Assembly (NCBI GenBank): GCA_000729835.1
Contig: JFHB01000369.1
Coordinates: 1 to 15,205 of the forward strand
Direction: 5' to 3'
DNA length: 15,205 bases
DNA from: Atkinsonella hypoxylon
Taxonomy: Eukaryota > Ascomycota > Sordariomycetes > Hypocreales > Clavicipitaceae
Shown here one piece after another: positions 1-10,300 of this stretch (position 1 is the first letter of the stretch; each line of letters starts with the position of its first letter). Both the position numbers and the translations under genes were made by a program. Below the pieces are notes generated by a model, which saw only the letters and a program-made list of their open reading frames with translations, was not told where the DNA came from and made no database searches.

Positions 1-2086
1 AAACTAGAGTAATAATAAGTATTTAATCTAATAAAGAAGTTAGCTACTTAAGTGCCTATTTTAGCTTTCTTTTAACTTAGTAGAAAAACTTAAGCTAAAA
101 CTAATACTTCTTATAAAGCTATAGAAGAAGTAATTATATAGTTATAAGACAATAATAAATAGAAACCTATTAGATATTTTAGTAAAACTATAACACTAGT
201 AAAAAGAGCTTATTTTATCTAAAATTAAGAAATATTAGCTATAGTTTAAACGTTATAGTACTTTAAACTTAAGCTACTTAATACTTAATTCTTTATTATT
301 ATTAATTACTAAGCGTTATTATATTAGTTTACTAAGAGACTACTATTAATATATTAAGTTAAATAGGCTAATTTCTTAGCTAACTTTAATATTACTTTTT
401 AGTATTAAAAAGGAAAAAATAATATTATTATTAATACTTTATTAAGAAAAACTATTAATACCTTTACTATTAAAGCTTAAGAAGCTTTAAACTAAACCTT
501 TAAAATAATACTGCTTAATTAAATTAATAATATAATAATATTAAGTATATAAAAGAGACTTTAAGGATTAAACTTAGTAAACCTAATTATTAAAGAAAAT
601 AAAGAATAAAGTCTAGGTTTTTATAATAAAAAGCTAGTAGTTTTAGTTTAAATTAGTAATAGAAAGATCTTTTTATATATAGTATTAATTTATAAAGCTT
701 ATATACTACCTATTTTTACCTATAGAGGTTAATATAAAACAATTAATCTTATTAAAAGGCAATATTAGTAGTAAGGAATAAACTATAATATTTAAACCTT
801 TATAAAGAATTATTCTAACTATAACTATAATAAACCTTACTATAATAAGACTTTAGGCTTATTATACTCTCTACTAGTACTAAATAAAGTATAGAAGTAA
901 GTAGTTATTAATAGTAAGAATATACCTCTAAATAAATTTAGCTATAACTATATTTAGGTATTTATTTATAAATTTAGTTACCTAATAGCTACTCTTTTAG
1001 GCTATAAGATAAATACAGCAGAAAAGATTGTATAACAGTATTATTAATATATATACTGTTTCTTTAGCTTACCTAGTGTTTAAATTAGCAATAATACTAG
1101 CTCTTTTATATTAGAATTCCTAGAAATAATTAATAAGCTAACTAGTATAAAATATTATTATAGAAGTTCTTTATACCTATAAACCTAAGGAGCTATAGAA
1201 ATTATAAATTAGGAATTAAATTAAAAGCTAAGATTTTATATTAACTAATATTAAAGGCAGTAAAGTATTTATTTTTCTACTTTAAACTATATATAATATT
1301 TTATAGTACTTATTGTTAAATATATATTCCCTTTAGGTATTATTAGGTTAACTACTATAGAATCTATTAGTATTAAATAATAAACTATTTAATCTTATTA
1401 ATTTAAAAAGGGTATAAGCTACTTAAAATATTATTATATAAATAAAGAAGGTATAAAACCTTATATAGTAAAATACAGTTAAAGCCTAAAAGGTATAAAA
1501 GAATTAAGCTAATTAGAAAAGAAGAGAAGTTAACTTTAATATAGGCAATAAAGTCTATATATAGAAGAAAGGCTTTATAACTTTAGCCTTAACTACTTAA
1601 CTTAATTCTTAATATATTAGTCTATAGTTAATAATTAAAAAGAGAGGTTACAGCTTTATCTTAAATATTCTAAACTAGTTTAAAGGGTCTTTATTCTTTT
1701 ATACAAATAGGTTACAAAAGGTATTAATTAATCTATTGCTTTAGCAGCTAATAACACTAAAGGAACTATAAAAAATCTAGAGCTAAATAGAATATAAAGT
1801 TAACTAAGTACTAGCCTTTAGATTAAAGGGTTAGAATAAAACCTTAGAATATTAAGTTAGTTAAAAAGGTTATAACCTAGATAATTAATAGTATTTAGCA
1901 AGGAATTTAGCTAATATAGCGTTAGCCTTAGTTAAATTTTATAAGAAGTATCTAGATACTGTAGAACTACTAGTAAGACTATAGAAATAGTTAATTATAG
2001 CTGCTAATAATAAAGCTATAGTAGAATATAACAATAACAATATAGCTGCTAAGGATGCTATAATAAAGAGGAAAAGACCTATATAA
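1..2086 (+). pseudogene. Gypsy (Ty3, chromovirus-like) pol relic 'A': RNase H, integrase, chromodomain-like tail
   Basis: This is the 3' half of a Gypsy polyprotein, entering from outside the window. RNase H covers about 80-470; the catalytic Asp codon at 103-105 now reads AAT (Asn), and the TKRLL and NFLANF-type block is clear near 330-400. The integrase zinc-binding region lies at about 700-850. The core has its first acidic codon at 910-912 (AAT for Asp), the second at 1090-1092 (AAT for Asp) and an intact Glu at 1198-1200, giving D-x59-D-x35-E. A GNKVYI block (about 1544) and a chromodomain-like segment (about 1790-1950, with GYN.D and YLA.NL) follow. The frame beginning at base 1 holds to about 1300, then shifts by one to the frame ending at 2086, so one net indel lies at about 1300-1430. 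Dozens of TAG/TAA stops and no TGA are present. It is dead. The family call is strong; the exact clade is inferred from the chromodomain. Confidence 0.9.
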
Positions 2087-2127
2087 TATAGGTAAAACCT
2101 TTAATATTATTTAATAATATTAGGTTT

Positions 2128-2139
2128 AGAAAGGGGTAG
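2128..2139 (+). other. Polypurine tract of Gypsy A
   Basis: A purine run (AGAAAGGGG followed by TAG) lies about 40 bp after the pol stop. This is where LTR retroelements place the plus-strand primer, directly before the 3' LTR. The trailing TAG could be a RIP product of TGG. The identification rests on position and composition only. Confidence 0.5.
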
Positions 2140-2353
2140 TATAATAGTTATAATCCCTTAGCATAATGCCTTATTATTATCTATTACTTTAATGTTTAAA
2201 TGTTCTACATTAGCCACTCTATAGGTGCTAGCTTAAGGTCTCCTTTAGTAAAACCTTAGTGTTAAAAATAAGCTACCCTGTATAGCCTATTTTTATGCTT
2301 GCTAGTTGCCTGTTAGTTGCTCTATCACGTAACCCTCATTAGGTCTTGTTACG
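2140..2353 (+). repeat. Probable 3' LTR remnant of Gypsy A
   Basis: It begins TATAATAG right after the polypurine tract, which fits an original TG start changed to TA by RIP. Base composition moves from the saturated RIP pattern of pol to a mixed pattern across this segment. The right edge is a guess: an inverted CGTAAC (2328-2333) / GTTACG (2348-2353) pair sits there, and CTTGTTA could be the end of an LTR whose terminal CA became TA. No second LTR copy is in the window, so neither end can be proved. Confidence 0.35.
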
Positions 2354-2391
2354 TTGATTTTTGGTAGAGATATCGTTGTTACTAGATGCAA

Positions 2392-2409
2392 ACATCTAGA
2401 TTTAACTAA
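2392..2409. repeat. Hairpin, 7-bp stem and 4-base loop
   Basis: CTAGATG (2392-2398) is followed by CAAA and its exact complement CATCTAG (2403-2409). It lies about 40 bp past the proposed end of the Gypsy A LTR. Its function is unknown. Confidence 0.6.
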
Positions 2410-2876
2410 GGCAAAGTTGCCTAACCTATAGTTAACTTTAACTGCGATTTTCTCCACAACTAGCAATAGTAGAAATTTAAGAAGTATACTATTTAAAAGC
2501 TAAGAATTAGGGCTATTTAATAGTATAATTGTTAGATAGAGTTGCTTATAAGGGTTGCTTATTATTAGTGGAATTTGTTAAATTGTGCATATAGGCGTCT
2601 CGTTTGTATAGCTATAAGTCGATTTTTTTGTTTTTATATAGTAAATCTTTTTATAGAAATTATAAAGTAGCCTACAAGCCCCTTCTAGCGACTACAGCCC
2701 GCTAATATAGTTAGTAGGTCTATAAAGGACTAGAAAGATTCGAGATTCTACCCTTATTAAGTTTATTATAGCGCTCTTAATATAAAGATACTACTATTAC
2801 AGTTATCTATTGCCTCTACGTAATCTATACTATACACTACAGCTTAATTTAGGCCGCTGCTGCTTCTACTACGTGA

Positions 2877-2895
2877 TAATTGCTAGGAGCAATTA
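2877..2895. repeat. Hairpin, 8-bp stem and 3-base loop
   Basis: TAATTGCT (2877-2884), AGG, then AGCAATTA (2888-2895) form a perfect stem. It is in the RIP-spared spacer with no gene next to it. Its role is unknown. Confidence 0.6.
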
Positions 2896-3540
2896 CAGGT
2901 GCTGAATATAAGAGACCACTACCCTCTTCTATCTAGTCCTGTAATCCCTATTATTTTCAATACTTAGACTAATGCAGAATAACGTTAGGCTGTTAGATGC
3001 ACTAAATGTAGCCCTATTTTAGGTTATTAACTTCACTAGGGTCCGTTAATCTTGTAGCCCTTAAGCACCTACAGAGGCTTTGCCTCCTTTTTCCTCCTTT
3101 CCCCTCTATCTTAGAGTCTTTGTTGATAGAGCCTAATAAGACTATTTGATCTTTCCCTTATGGTCGTAACAGTTAAGATCGAAGAGGATCGGTAGAGAGC
3201 GAGATATTTGTTAGTGCATACTATTAAACGATAGCAGGCAAGAAGATTAAATGGTTAGAAAAGGTAGAAATAAAATATTAATTATAGCTTAGAAGATATA
3301 TGCGCGCAAAAGGAGCTAAATGTGTTAAAGAGTTAGGGAAAGTGTTAGTAGTAGCAAAGTAATGTCTCTTAAGTGTTAAGTATTGTAAATAAAAATAGGC
3401 CAGAAGATATTAATTAATTAAAAGAGATAAAGGCCAAAAAGAACCAGTAGAAGCTGCTTACGCTTCCTCTTTACTTCTTCTTAAACTATCTATATGTCTG
3501 GGCGATGCGCACTCTTATAGAGAAAATCTGCATATAGCAT

Positions 3541-3580
3541 CCCTTGCAAAGCTAATATAAGAGCGCAAGGGGGTAACCCC
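3541..3580. repeat. Paired hairpins in a GC-rich island
   Basis: CCCTTGC (3541-3547) pairs with GCAAGGG (3565-3571) across a 17-base loop. Directly after it, GGGT/ACCC flank a single A within 3571-3579. The GC-rich run continues to about 3592 (CCGCCGCGACAC). This sits just before the first recognisable gag codons of Gypsy B, so it may mark the junction or belong to the leader of B. Confidence 0.5.
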
Positions 3581-3602
3581 GCCGCGACACAGTATATAGA
3601 TC

Positions 3603-6083
3603 TAGGATGCAATAATATAGCTAGATTTAGCTAAGTTTATAGAGTAAAATGTAATTAAAGAAAAATTATTTAGGGAATTTACCTCTAGAGTATTCTAATA
3701 TACCTATATAAATAGCAAAACTACTAATCTTTAGCTTCTTTTAAGACTCTATTATAAGCTATACTTAGAATTACAATAGCTATACCTAATTCTAATAGCA
3801 AAAGACCTAAGATCTATATATATTACTATAGTAAATAATAAGGTTAAGGATCTATAAGAATGCCTAAAGGATTTAGAAAAATAATAAAAATTAAAAGACT
3901 ATAAGGAAAGTACTAATGCTTACTATACTTAAAGTAAATTTAACAGTAAAAACTCTAAAAATAATAAAGTAGCTTAAGGTAACTAAGTTAACTAGAATAA
4001 AAGTAATAGTTAATTTTAGTCTTAACCTTTATTCTATAAAAATTACTAGAATAATTATACTTAATACCTACTGTAAAACTAAAGGAATTAGCTGCTAAGA
4101 GAGTAATAACTCTAGCCTTAATAGAACTAAGATTTAAAGGCTAGCTAGAATTATTAGCTAGAGCTATAGTATCTTTAGTAGCTTTAACGTTTCTAATAAT
4201 AGAGCTTACTATAGAATAATAAGGAATATACCTATATAATAACGTTTAAAGATAAATTTAACTAAAAAGACTATAAAAAGTACCTTAAAAGCTATAAATA
4301 CTAGCTAATAGAAGAAGAAGAAATAGTTAATACTAAAAAGCTACTAACTAGCCTAGAATCTAACTTTATTAAAACCTATTTTACTAAAAGTAAAAAAAAG
4401 TAAAAGAAAAAGGTTTAAATAGAGGTAAACTAAAAGGATTTATAGGGAATCTAGATAAAGTAAGTAGTTAAAGTAGTTATAAAGCTATAGGTTATTAAAT
4501 TTAGTATTTTAAAGTTAAATTTCTTTCTAAAGATTCCTATTTAATTCTATAATAAAGAACTATTACATTAGATCTACCTAAATACTAGAACCTCTTTAGT
4601 GCTAGTTAATAAAGTATAGTTAACTTAGTTTAGTTAAAATATAAAATAGGCAAAAATAGAGCTAAAACTAGTTACTAAAGTGTAGTTATCCTTCTATATC
4701 TTTAAGACAGCTATATTTAACTTCTATATCCTTAGATCTATATATAGTATACTTATAACTAGCTATTTTATAGTTATAGCTAATATAATAAGTAACTTAG
4801 AACTAAAGCTTCTTTTAAGTTTAACCTTTCTCTATAATTATAGTATAAAAATTAATTTTATTTACTTTAAGGCTACTATTAAGTCTATTTATAATATAGT
4901 TATAGAAATAGGTATCTTCTAACTAATTTTAAAGATTCTATATTAGAATATAACAGCAGTATAAGCTATAATAATTCCGCTAAAATTGTAGAAATATATT
5001 CTAGTTAAATAGAAGGAGGTACTAACTAATAAGAAGGCTACTACCTACTATATATACTTAAAATCTAAGCTTATCCTAGATATATTACTTAGTACAACTA
5101 ACTAAAAGCAAATAGTAGCCTATAACTATTTAGATAAATTTATTATAATCTAGAAAAATTAAAAGATTACTTATCTTTAGTATAATAAAGGACTTAAGGC
5201 TAACTATATAATTATAAACCTATTTAATTTATATATATATTTTTCTAAGGATATTACATTTAATAATAGTTTATTGCTTACTAAAGATTATAAAATATAG
5301 AAAGAAGGTAATAGTAGTAGATTTAACCTTAAGAAAGTTAATAATAGTATCTTTATATATAGAATCTCTTATTTTAAGGATATACTATATATTTATAATA
5401 AATATAAGGTTAAGGTAGAAAACTTAAACTTAAATATTGCAGCTAAGCTTATTAACTTAATAGATAAATATAATATTTATTGTAATAAAGGTATTATTTC
5501 TATATCTAAAGATTAGTATATAAGAGTAGATTTAGTAAATAGATAGTAGAAGTAGCTAAAACCTATTTAAATCTACCTACTAAAAGCTAAAGATAAAGCT
5601 AAATTAAATAAGGTTTATAATAAGCTACATTTAAGTAGTAAGATATTATATTTAAATAACTTAATAGCTATAGCCTACTTAGCCTTTATAGTGTAGATTA
5701 AAACTTTAATAGAAAAGAAAGAATAAGTTATAGTTAATATAAAGCTACTTAATAGTGTAGTAATGCTAAATGTATACTCTTTACTAAATTAATTAGATAT
5801 TATAGTAGATATATATAGTAAAAAGATATTTTTACTCTTTAATATATTAGGGTTTTTTTACTAGCTTTCTATAAGATAAAAGCACTAATCTTATATAGTA
5901 GTAATATTAAAATAAGGATTAAAAGCATTAAATATAGCGCTTATAGGCTTTAAGAATGCACTAGCTTTTGCTTAATAATATATAGATTAATTATTTTAAA
6001 AGCATTAATATTTTATATAAATCTATATTAACAATATTATTGTATTCTCTAACTCTACTAAGGACTACCTTATATACCTTAAT
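3603..6083 (+). pseudogene. Gypsy (Ty3) gag-protease-RT relic 'B', cut off after the RT active site
   Basis: One frame (codons starting at positions divisible by 3) can be followed from about 3603 to 6083 with no net shift at the points I checked. The end of gag lies at about 3603-4090; a degraded zinc-knuckle-like segment at about 4029-4070 reads YKNY where CKNC is likely ancestral. A long protease-side region follows. The reverse transcriptase covers about 5500-6083: a K..R..V.V..LN block near 5730, FNILGFFY at 5838-5861 where FD is expected, IGFKNALAFA near 5950, and YINN at 6024-6035 where YIDD is expected. Both Asp codons of the YxDD box (6030-6035) are now Asn. The frame then stops dead at TGTTACGG (6084), so the rest of RT, RNase H and integrase are missing here. 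Gag also looks short at its N-terminus. All stops seen are TAG or TAA. The Gypsy RT call is secure; gag and protease limits are approximate. Confidence 0.87.
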
Positions 6084-6122
6084 TGTTACGGTGGGATCCG
6101 ACGTGGGTTTGTCGGATGTAAC
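6084..6122. repeat. LTR-like terminus forming a GC-rich hairpin
   Basis: It begins TGTTACGG at the exact point where the Gypsy B reading frame ends. Read on the minus strand it ends CCGTAACA. Both are usual forms of an LTR end (TG...CA). The first 39 bases fold on themselves: GTTAC (6085-6089) pairs with GTAAC (6118-6122), and ATCCGAC (6096-6102) with GTCGGAT (6111-6117). It is much richer in CpG than its surroundings. I read it as the edge of an element inserted in B. Confidence 0.55.
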
Positions 6123-6776
6123 TGTAGGCTGTTAGATTCAACAGGTTATATAATAATTTATAAGAGGAGTTGTAAGAGCTTCTGTAAGGAGCATTTAATA
6201 ATAATGTTCTAGTAAAATAATTGTTAATTGTTCTATCTTACTACTTAAGCGTTACTTCTAACTACTTATATATAATTGCAGTTATATACACTAGTGACCT
6301 ATAGGTCTATAGAATTATCCTATAATAAGTGCTGCCTCTACAAAAAAGATTAGCTATTCTAGCTATTCTAAAAAATTAATTGTTAATTATTAGAAGGTAT
6401 ATTAGATTAAACTAAATAACTTATTAATTTAGCTGTTATAAAAGGCACAGAAAGGTAGTTGTTATTTTATTGCATAAGTATATATTATTATTGTTGTAGT
6501 GCAATCTACAGTGTAGGTTGCTATATTTACGTATTTTCTCTATACACTTATAATGCTTAAATTACACTTATAATCTAGTAACTATTAAATCTATATATTA
6601 AATTAATAGATTTCTTTAAACCTAATAGAGCATTAAAGCTTATTCTATAACCTATATATAAGCAAAGTTGCATAAAATTATTCTAGATAATATTAAATCC
6701 TATAAATTAATCTTATATAATAAAGCTAATTTATTAAATCTATATAGTATATTCCTTATGTAAAATTGTTCTATAT
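6123..6776 (-). mobile_element. Left flank of the Copia insertion: tail of element or gene 'D'
   Basis: This stretch lies between the LTR-like terminus at 6084 and Copia C. It has moderate RIP: TA-rich but with some CA and TG left. On the minus strand, from 6776 down to about 6530, two frames look partly protein-like. One has a stop-free run of about 35 codons and continues the right-hand D frame if the 5-bp target duplication is removed. The other has slightly fewer stops but needs a shift. I cannot choose between them. From about 6530 to 6123 I see no coding signal; it may be untranslated or LTR sequence of D. Confidence 0.35.
6772..6776. repeat. Left target-site duplication of Copia C (TATAT)
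   Basis: The 5 bp TATAT directly before the left LTR end matches 13293-13297 directly after the right LTR end. Five base pairs is the usual Copia length. Such a match is weak evidence on its own in TA-rich DNA, but both copies fall exactly at the LTR ends inferred from the terminal inverted repeats. Confidence 0.5.
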
Positions 6777-7299
6777 TATCAATTGGGAGATAGAAGAGAT
6801 AACAGATAACAGAGAAGATGAAGAAGCTTCTAGTGTGTAGAAGAGTGTGAATTGCTTGCTTAATTCCTCTAACTTAGGAGGGAGGAAGCGGCCTATATAT
6901 AGCTAATTCTAAGAGAGAAAGAAAGAGAAGAGAAGAAGGAAAAACAAGAAGGGGGATAGCTAGATACCCGAAAATCCTACAGCTTGTAGAGCAAGAGAAT
7001 TCTAAGAGATACTAAGTGATCTATTGCACTGCCTCTATAAGAGAGGCTAATATTAGTGTGTATAGAGCTCTATAACAAAGGAAAGATAATAGACTAGATA
7101 ACCTCTGTTGTATTCTATCCTAGTCTACTACACCTGCTTATTTTCTACACTTAGTTGTTGTAACTAAGTTCCTTTATACTACTGTTAGAGTAGTTGTGCT
7201 AGTAACAGCTATTAGAGCTAATGTTGCGTAAAGCTAGCAATGTTAGTATCGCTGGTGTTGTAGCTACTTATAGCACTAGTGTTAAAGCTACTTTTAATA
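6777..7299 (-). repeat. 3' LTR of Copia C
   Basis: On the minus strand it starts TATTAAAAG and ends near CCAATTGATA. The other LTR starts TATCAAAAG and ends CTTTTAATA. The ancestral ends were probably TGT(T/C)AAAAG...CTTTTAACA, with TG and CA changed to TA by RIP. By hand alignment the two LTRs differ at about 35 of 523 positions with no indel. All differences are transitions except two adjacent A/T changes in the outermost 10 bp of this copy. In most cases this copy has A where the other has G (plus strand), so it carries more RIP damage. Confidence 0.88.
6892..6902 (-). promoter_or_regulatory. TATA-box-like motif in the 3' LTR
   Basis: The minus strand reads CTATATATAGG about 400 bp into the LTR, and the same motif is at 12885-12895 in the 5' LTR. 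A purine-rich run (minus-strand pyrimidine run) lies just upstream at about 6908-6960. It is a candidate core promoter for the element transcript. In TA-rich DNA such motifs also arise by chance, but this one is unchanged in both LTRs. Confidence 0.3.
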
Positions 7300-7301
7300 T
7301 A

Positions 7302-7310
7302 CCTCTCTAG
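7302..7310 (-). other. Polypurine tract of Copia C
   Basis: The minus strand reads CTAGAGAGG two bases before the start of the 3' LTR. It is the expected place for the plus-strand primer. It is short and may have been interrupted by RIP. Confidence 0.5.
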
Positions 7311-7322
7311 ATAGATTGTTAG

Positions 7323-10300
7323 TTAATAAGCTATCTATTTCTCTTTAGAGTCTTTAAGCTCTTTAAGCTTAACAAGACTTTTTATATCTATAAGACTAAG
7401 TTAATTACAGAAGGTAATAAATTTCTAACTAATAAGAGCTTTAGTAAGTCTATTAACAACTATATCTGCTGTTAGTGTGTAAGATAGTTAGAAGAGGCCT
7501 TCTTTATAGGCCTAATAAAGCTAACAGTTGTGAATATTAACGTATTTTAAAGCGGTCTTAATTTAAGGAATATTAAGAGTTATAAGACAAATTGTCTAAA
7601 GGTTATTATATTAGATAACAGGGGGTTAGTTGCTAATATCTAGCTTAAGACCTAATTAGTTAAGAAGCCTAGATATAGAGATTAAGTCTTTTGCCGTTAT
7701 AGAAAGAGCTAGAAGCTCTGCTTCTATAGAGGAAGTTGTAACTGTAGGTTGCTTAGTTGCTTGCTAACTAATTGCTCCACTAAAGAGACTAAAGAAAGAG
7801 CCTTATAACGATTTACAGGTTTCTTTATCGTTAGCGTAAGCAGCATTAGAAGCTACTATAAGCTCTTGTTGCTAGAGGTTGCTATTAAAGAATTAAATAG
7901 TAAGAAATCAAGTAAGAAAGAGGTAGATAACTACTCCTATAGCTACTTTATAGTAATATTTAGAGGGATTCTAAAGGTGCTTAGAGAGTCTAGATACAGC
8001 AAGAGCTATATCTAGCCTTATTATTGTAGAAGGGTAGTTAATAGAACTAATAAGCTTCTAATACTAGTATATCTATTAAGAAGAGGCTTATTGCTAGTTC
8101 CTTTTAAGTTATTGTTCTAGAATTAGGTAGGTTTTCTTAGGTATCTTTCTAGAGAGGAATTCGTTAGCGATTTTCTCTATATAAGAGTCTTATAAAAGCT
8201 AGGTCTTTTAAAGCTTTTAATTGTAGATAATTTAAATTCTAAGAAACTACTTTAAATCCCCTAGGATCTTTATTTTATAACTGTCTTAAAGTCCTTATGC
8301 AATTCCTTATGCTTTATCTCTATTTTTAGATTAAAAGATAAGTACAATATTATCTATAAAGTAGAAGATAACTACTGTATCTAAAATTATAATGCAAGGG
8401 TCTTCTATAACTACCTATAGTTATAGTCTTTAAAGAGTTAAAGAGAGATCTTTCTGCTAGAGATAGAGGGACCTCCTTAGGCTATATAGAGCTCTAAGAA
8501 GCAATAAAGCCTATTCTAGTTTCTTAAATCTATTAGGATAATTAATATAAATAGTTTTATCTTAAAGACTATTAGTAAAGGCAGAAATAGCGTCTATTTA
8601 AATAGAATTAAGGTTGAATTTAGTTAGAATTGCTATAAGGATTTAAAAGGATCTAGCTATAAAGGTTGCTGTATAAGTCTCTTTTAAGCTTATAGGTTAA
8701 AGGTCTCCTCTTATATAGATTCTAGCTTTAAATTAAGTAAGATATTTATATTTATTAAATTTATACTTAAAGACCTAGGTAAGAGGAATTAGCTTATATC
8801 TAATAGGAAGGTCTATAACTAGTGTTAGTTAAAAGGTTCCCTTTTCTTAGTTATTGTTAAATTCCTTTATTGCTGCCTCTTTAAACTTATTAACGAATTA
8901 GTGTTGTTATAGCTCTTTCTAGTTCCTAGGTTTAGGGGGAAGAGTTTGTTAATAAAGTCTTTTCTTTATACCTAATAGGAAGCTACTAGTAAAGGTAAAG
9001 TTAGAAGAATTATAAGTAGCTAGTCTTACTGACCTATAAGGGTTAGTTAGTTGTAGAAGCTATTAAAGAGACTAAGGCTCTAGACTTAGTGTTAGTAACT
9101 AGGAAGGTTCCTGTTGTTAAGGAGGTTCCTTATCTATAAAGAGTTCTATAGAGGAAGTAAAGTCTTAGTATTCTTCTAGGTTTAATATAGGTAGAAGCTG
9201 TACTTCTATAAGTGTAGTTAGTTAAAAGTCTTTAAATTTAAAGGTTAACTTAATATATACTAGAAGCTAGATTTAAACCTCTTATTCTTACTAAATAGGT
9301 TGCTTTTTGTGTAGGTTGTAGAAAGAAGATTTATTAAAAGTAATGTCTTTTACTCTTTTAATCTTATTTTTCGTTAGAATCTAGATGCAGAAGATATTTA
9401 AGAAATTATAACTAACTAGGTAACTAATCTCTATATAGAATAAAGTTTTAAGTTCTTATTTAGCTGTATTCTTAAGAGCTTCTGTTGTAAGAGAATAAGC
9501 TCTACAACTAAAGGCTTTAAGGAAAGAGATATCTAGCTTAAGGAAGCTAGAATATCTAGTATCCTTATTGTTTTTGGAAAGCTAAGTGTAGAATACCTAA
9601 AAAGGGGTCTTTTAATCTATGCCTTATTAAGGGGTTCTGTTGTATAAGAACGTTGCTGTTTTCTAGAGTTTAGGCTATAATTTAGAAGGTAAATTTAAGG
9701 AAAGCTGTAAGGTCCTAGCTTTAGTAGCTATTATACCCCCTAATCTTTTAGCTTAACTATTTTAGGCTAAGGTATATAGTGCTGTTAGCTTGTCTTTAAT
9801 TCCTTATTACTAGATCTAGGTTGTATAGTCTTGTTAAAGACCTCTTTTGTTGTCTTAATAGATAATATAGATATCTAGTTGCTACTGTCTCTTTATATAG
9901 TTGTTAAATACTTTAAGCTTTAAGACTAACTCTTACTAAGTTAAAGAAAATAAAGGATAATATGTAATTATCTTTATAAAATTATCCTTAATTAGAAGAG
10001 CTAAATTAGACCTATTGTATCCTTATTCTAGTTTAAAGATATTAATAAAGACTTTCTAGAAGGGCCTAGGACTAGAGCCTAGAGGTAGTTCTCTATTAAT
10101 TTTCCTAGTTACCTTAGAAAAAGAATAAGCTTTACATTTGATTTTCGTAAATCTAGAGATCTTAGCTCCTGTAGTTACTTCTACTAGGTGTTTAAGAGCT
10201 TCCTTATTAAGATGCCCTAATCGTTAATGCTATAGGTCTGCTAAAGCTAAAGAAGTTGTTAAAAAGGAACTATTAAGTTAATTGTTAATTTCGTTAAATT

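Larger units (their letters stand above)
2354..3600. other. RIP-spared spacer without a supportable gene
   Basis: TG, CA and CG dinucleotides are again common here, unlike the Gypsy relics on both sides. I found no long open frame and no retroelement motif on either strand. It contains three clear hairpins (listed separately), a pyrimidine-rich run at about 3080-3112, and a GC-rich stretch at about 3565-3592. It could be unique host DNA, an element too short or too rare to trigger RIP, or the leader of Gypsy B. The gag of B begins abruptly at its right edge. Confidence 0.5.

Noticed and set aside
3080..3112. Pyrimidine-rich run as a polypurine tract for a minus-strand element
   Set aside because: No LTR start or pol relic lies next to it on the minus strand.
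3160..3480. Protein-like stretches on both strands of the spacer
   Set aside because: Short, with no motif and no consistent frame; not enough to call a gene.
6787..7301. LTR limits of 515 bp taken from simple identity
   Set aside because: Shifting the limits to 6777-7299 and 12770-13292 gives terminal inverted repeats, a primer site touching the LTR and a matching TATAT on both sides, so the 523-bp limits are preferred.
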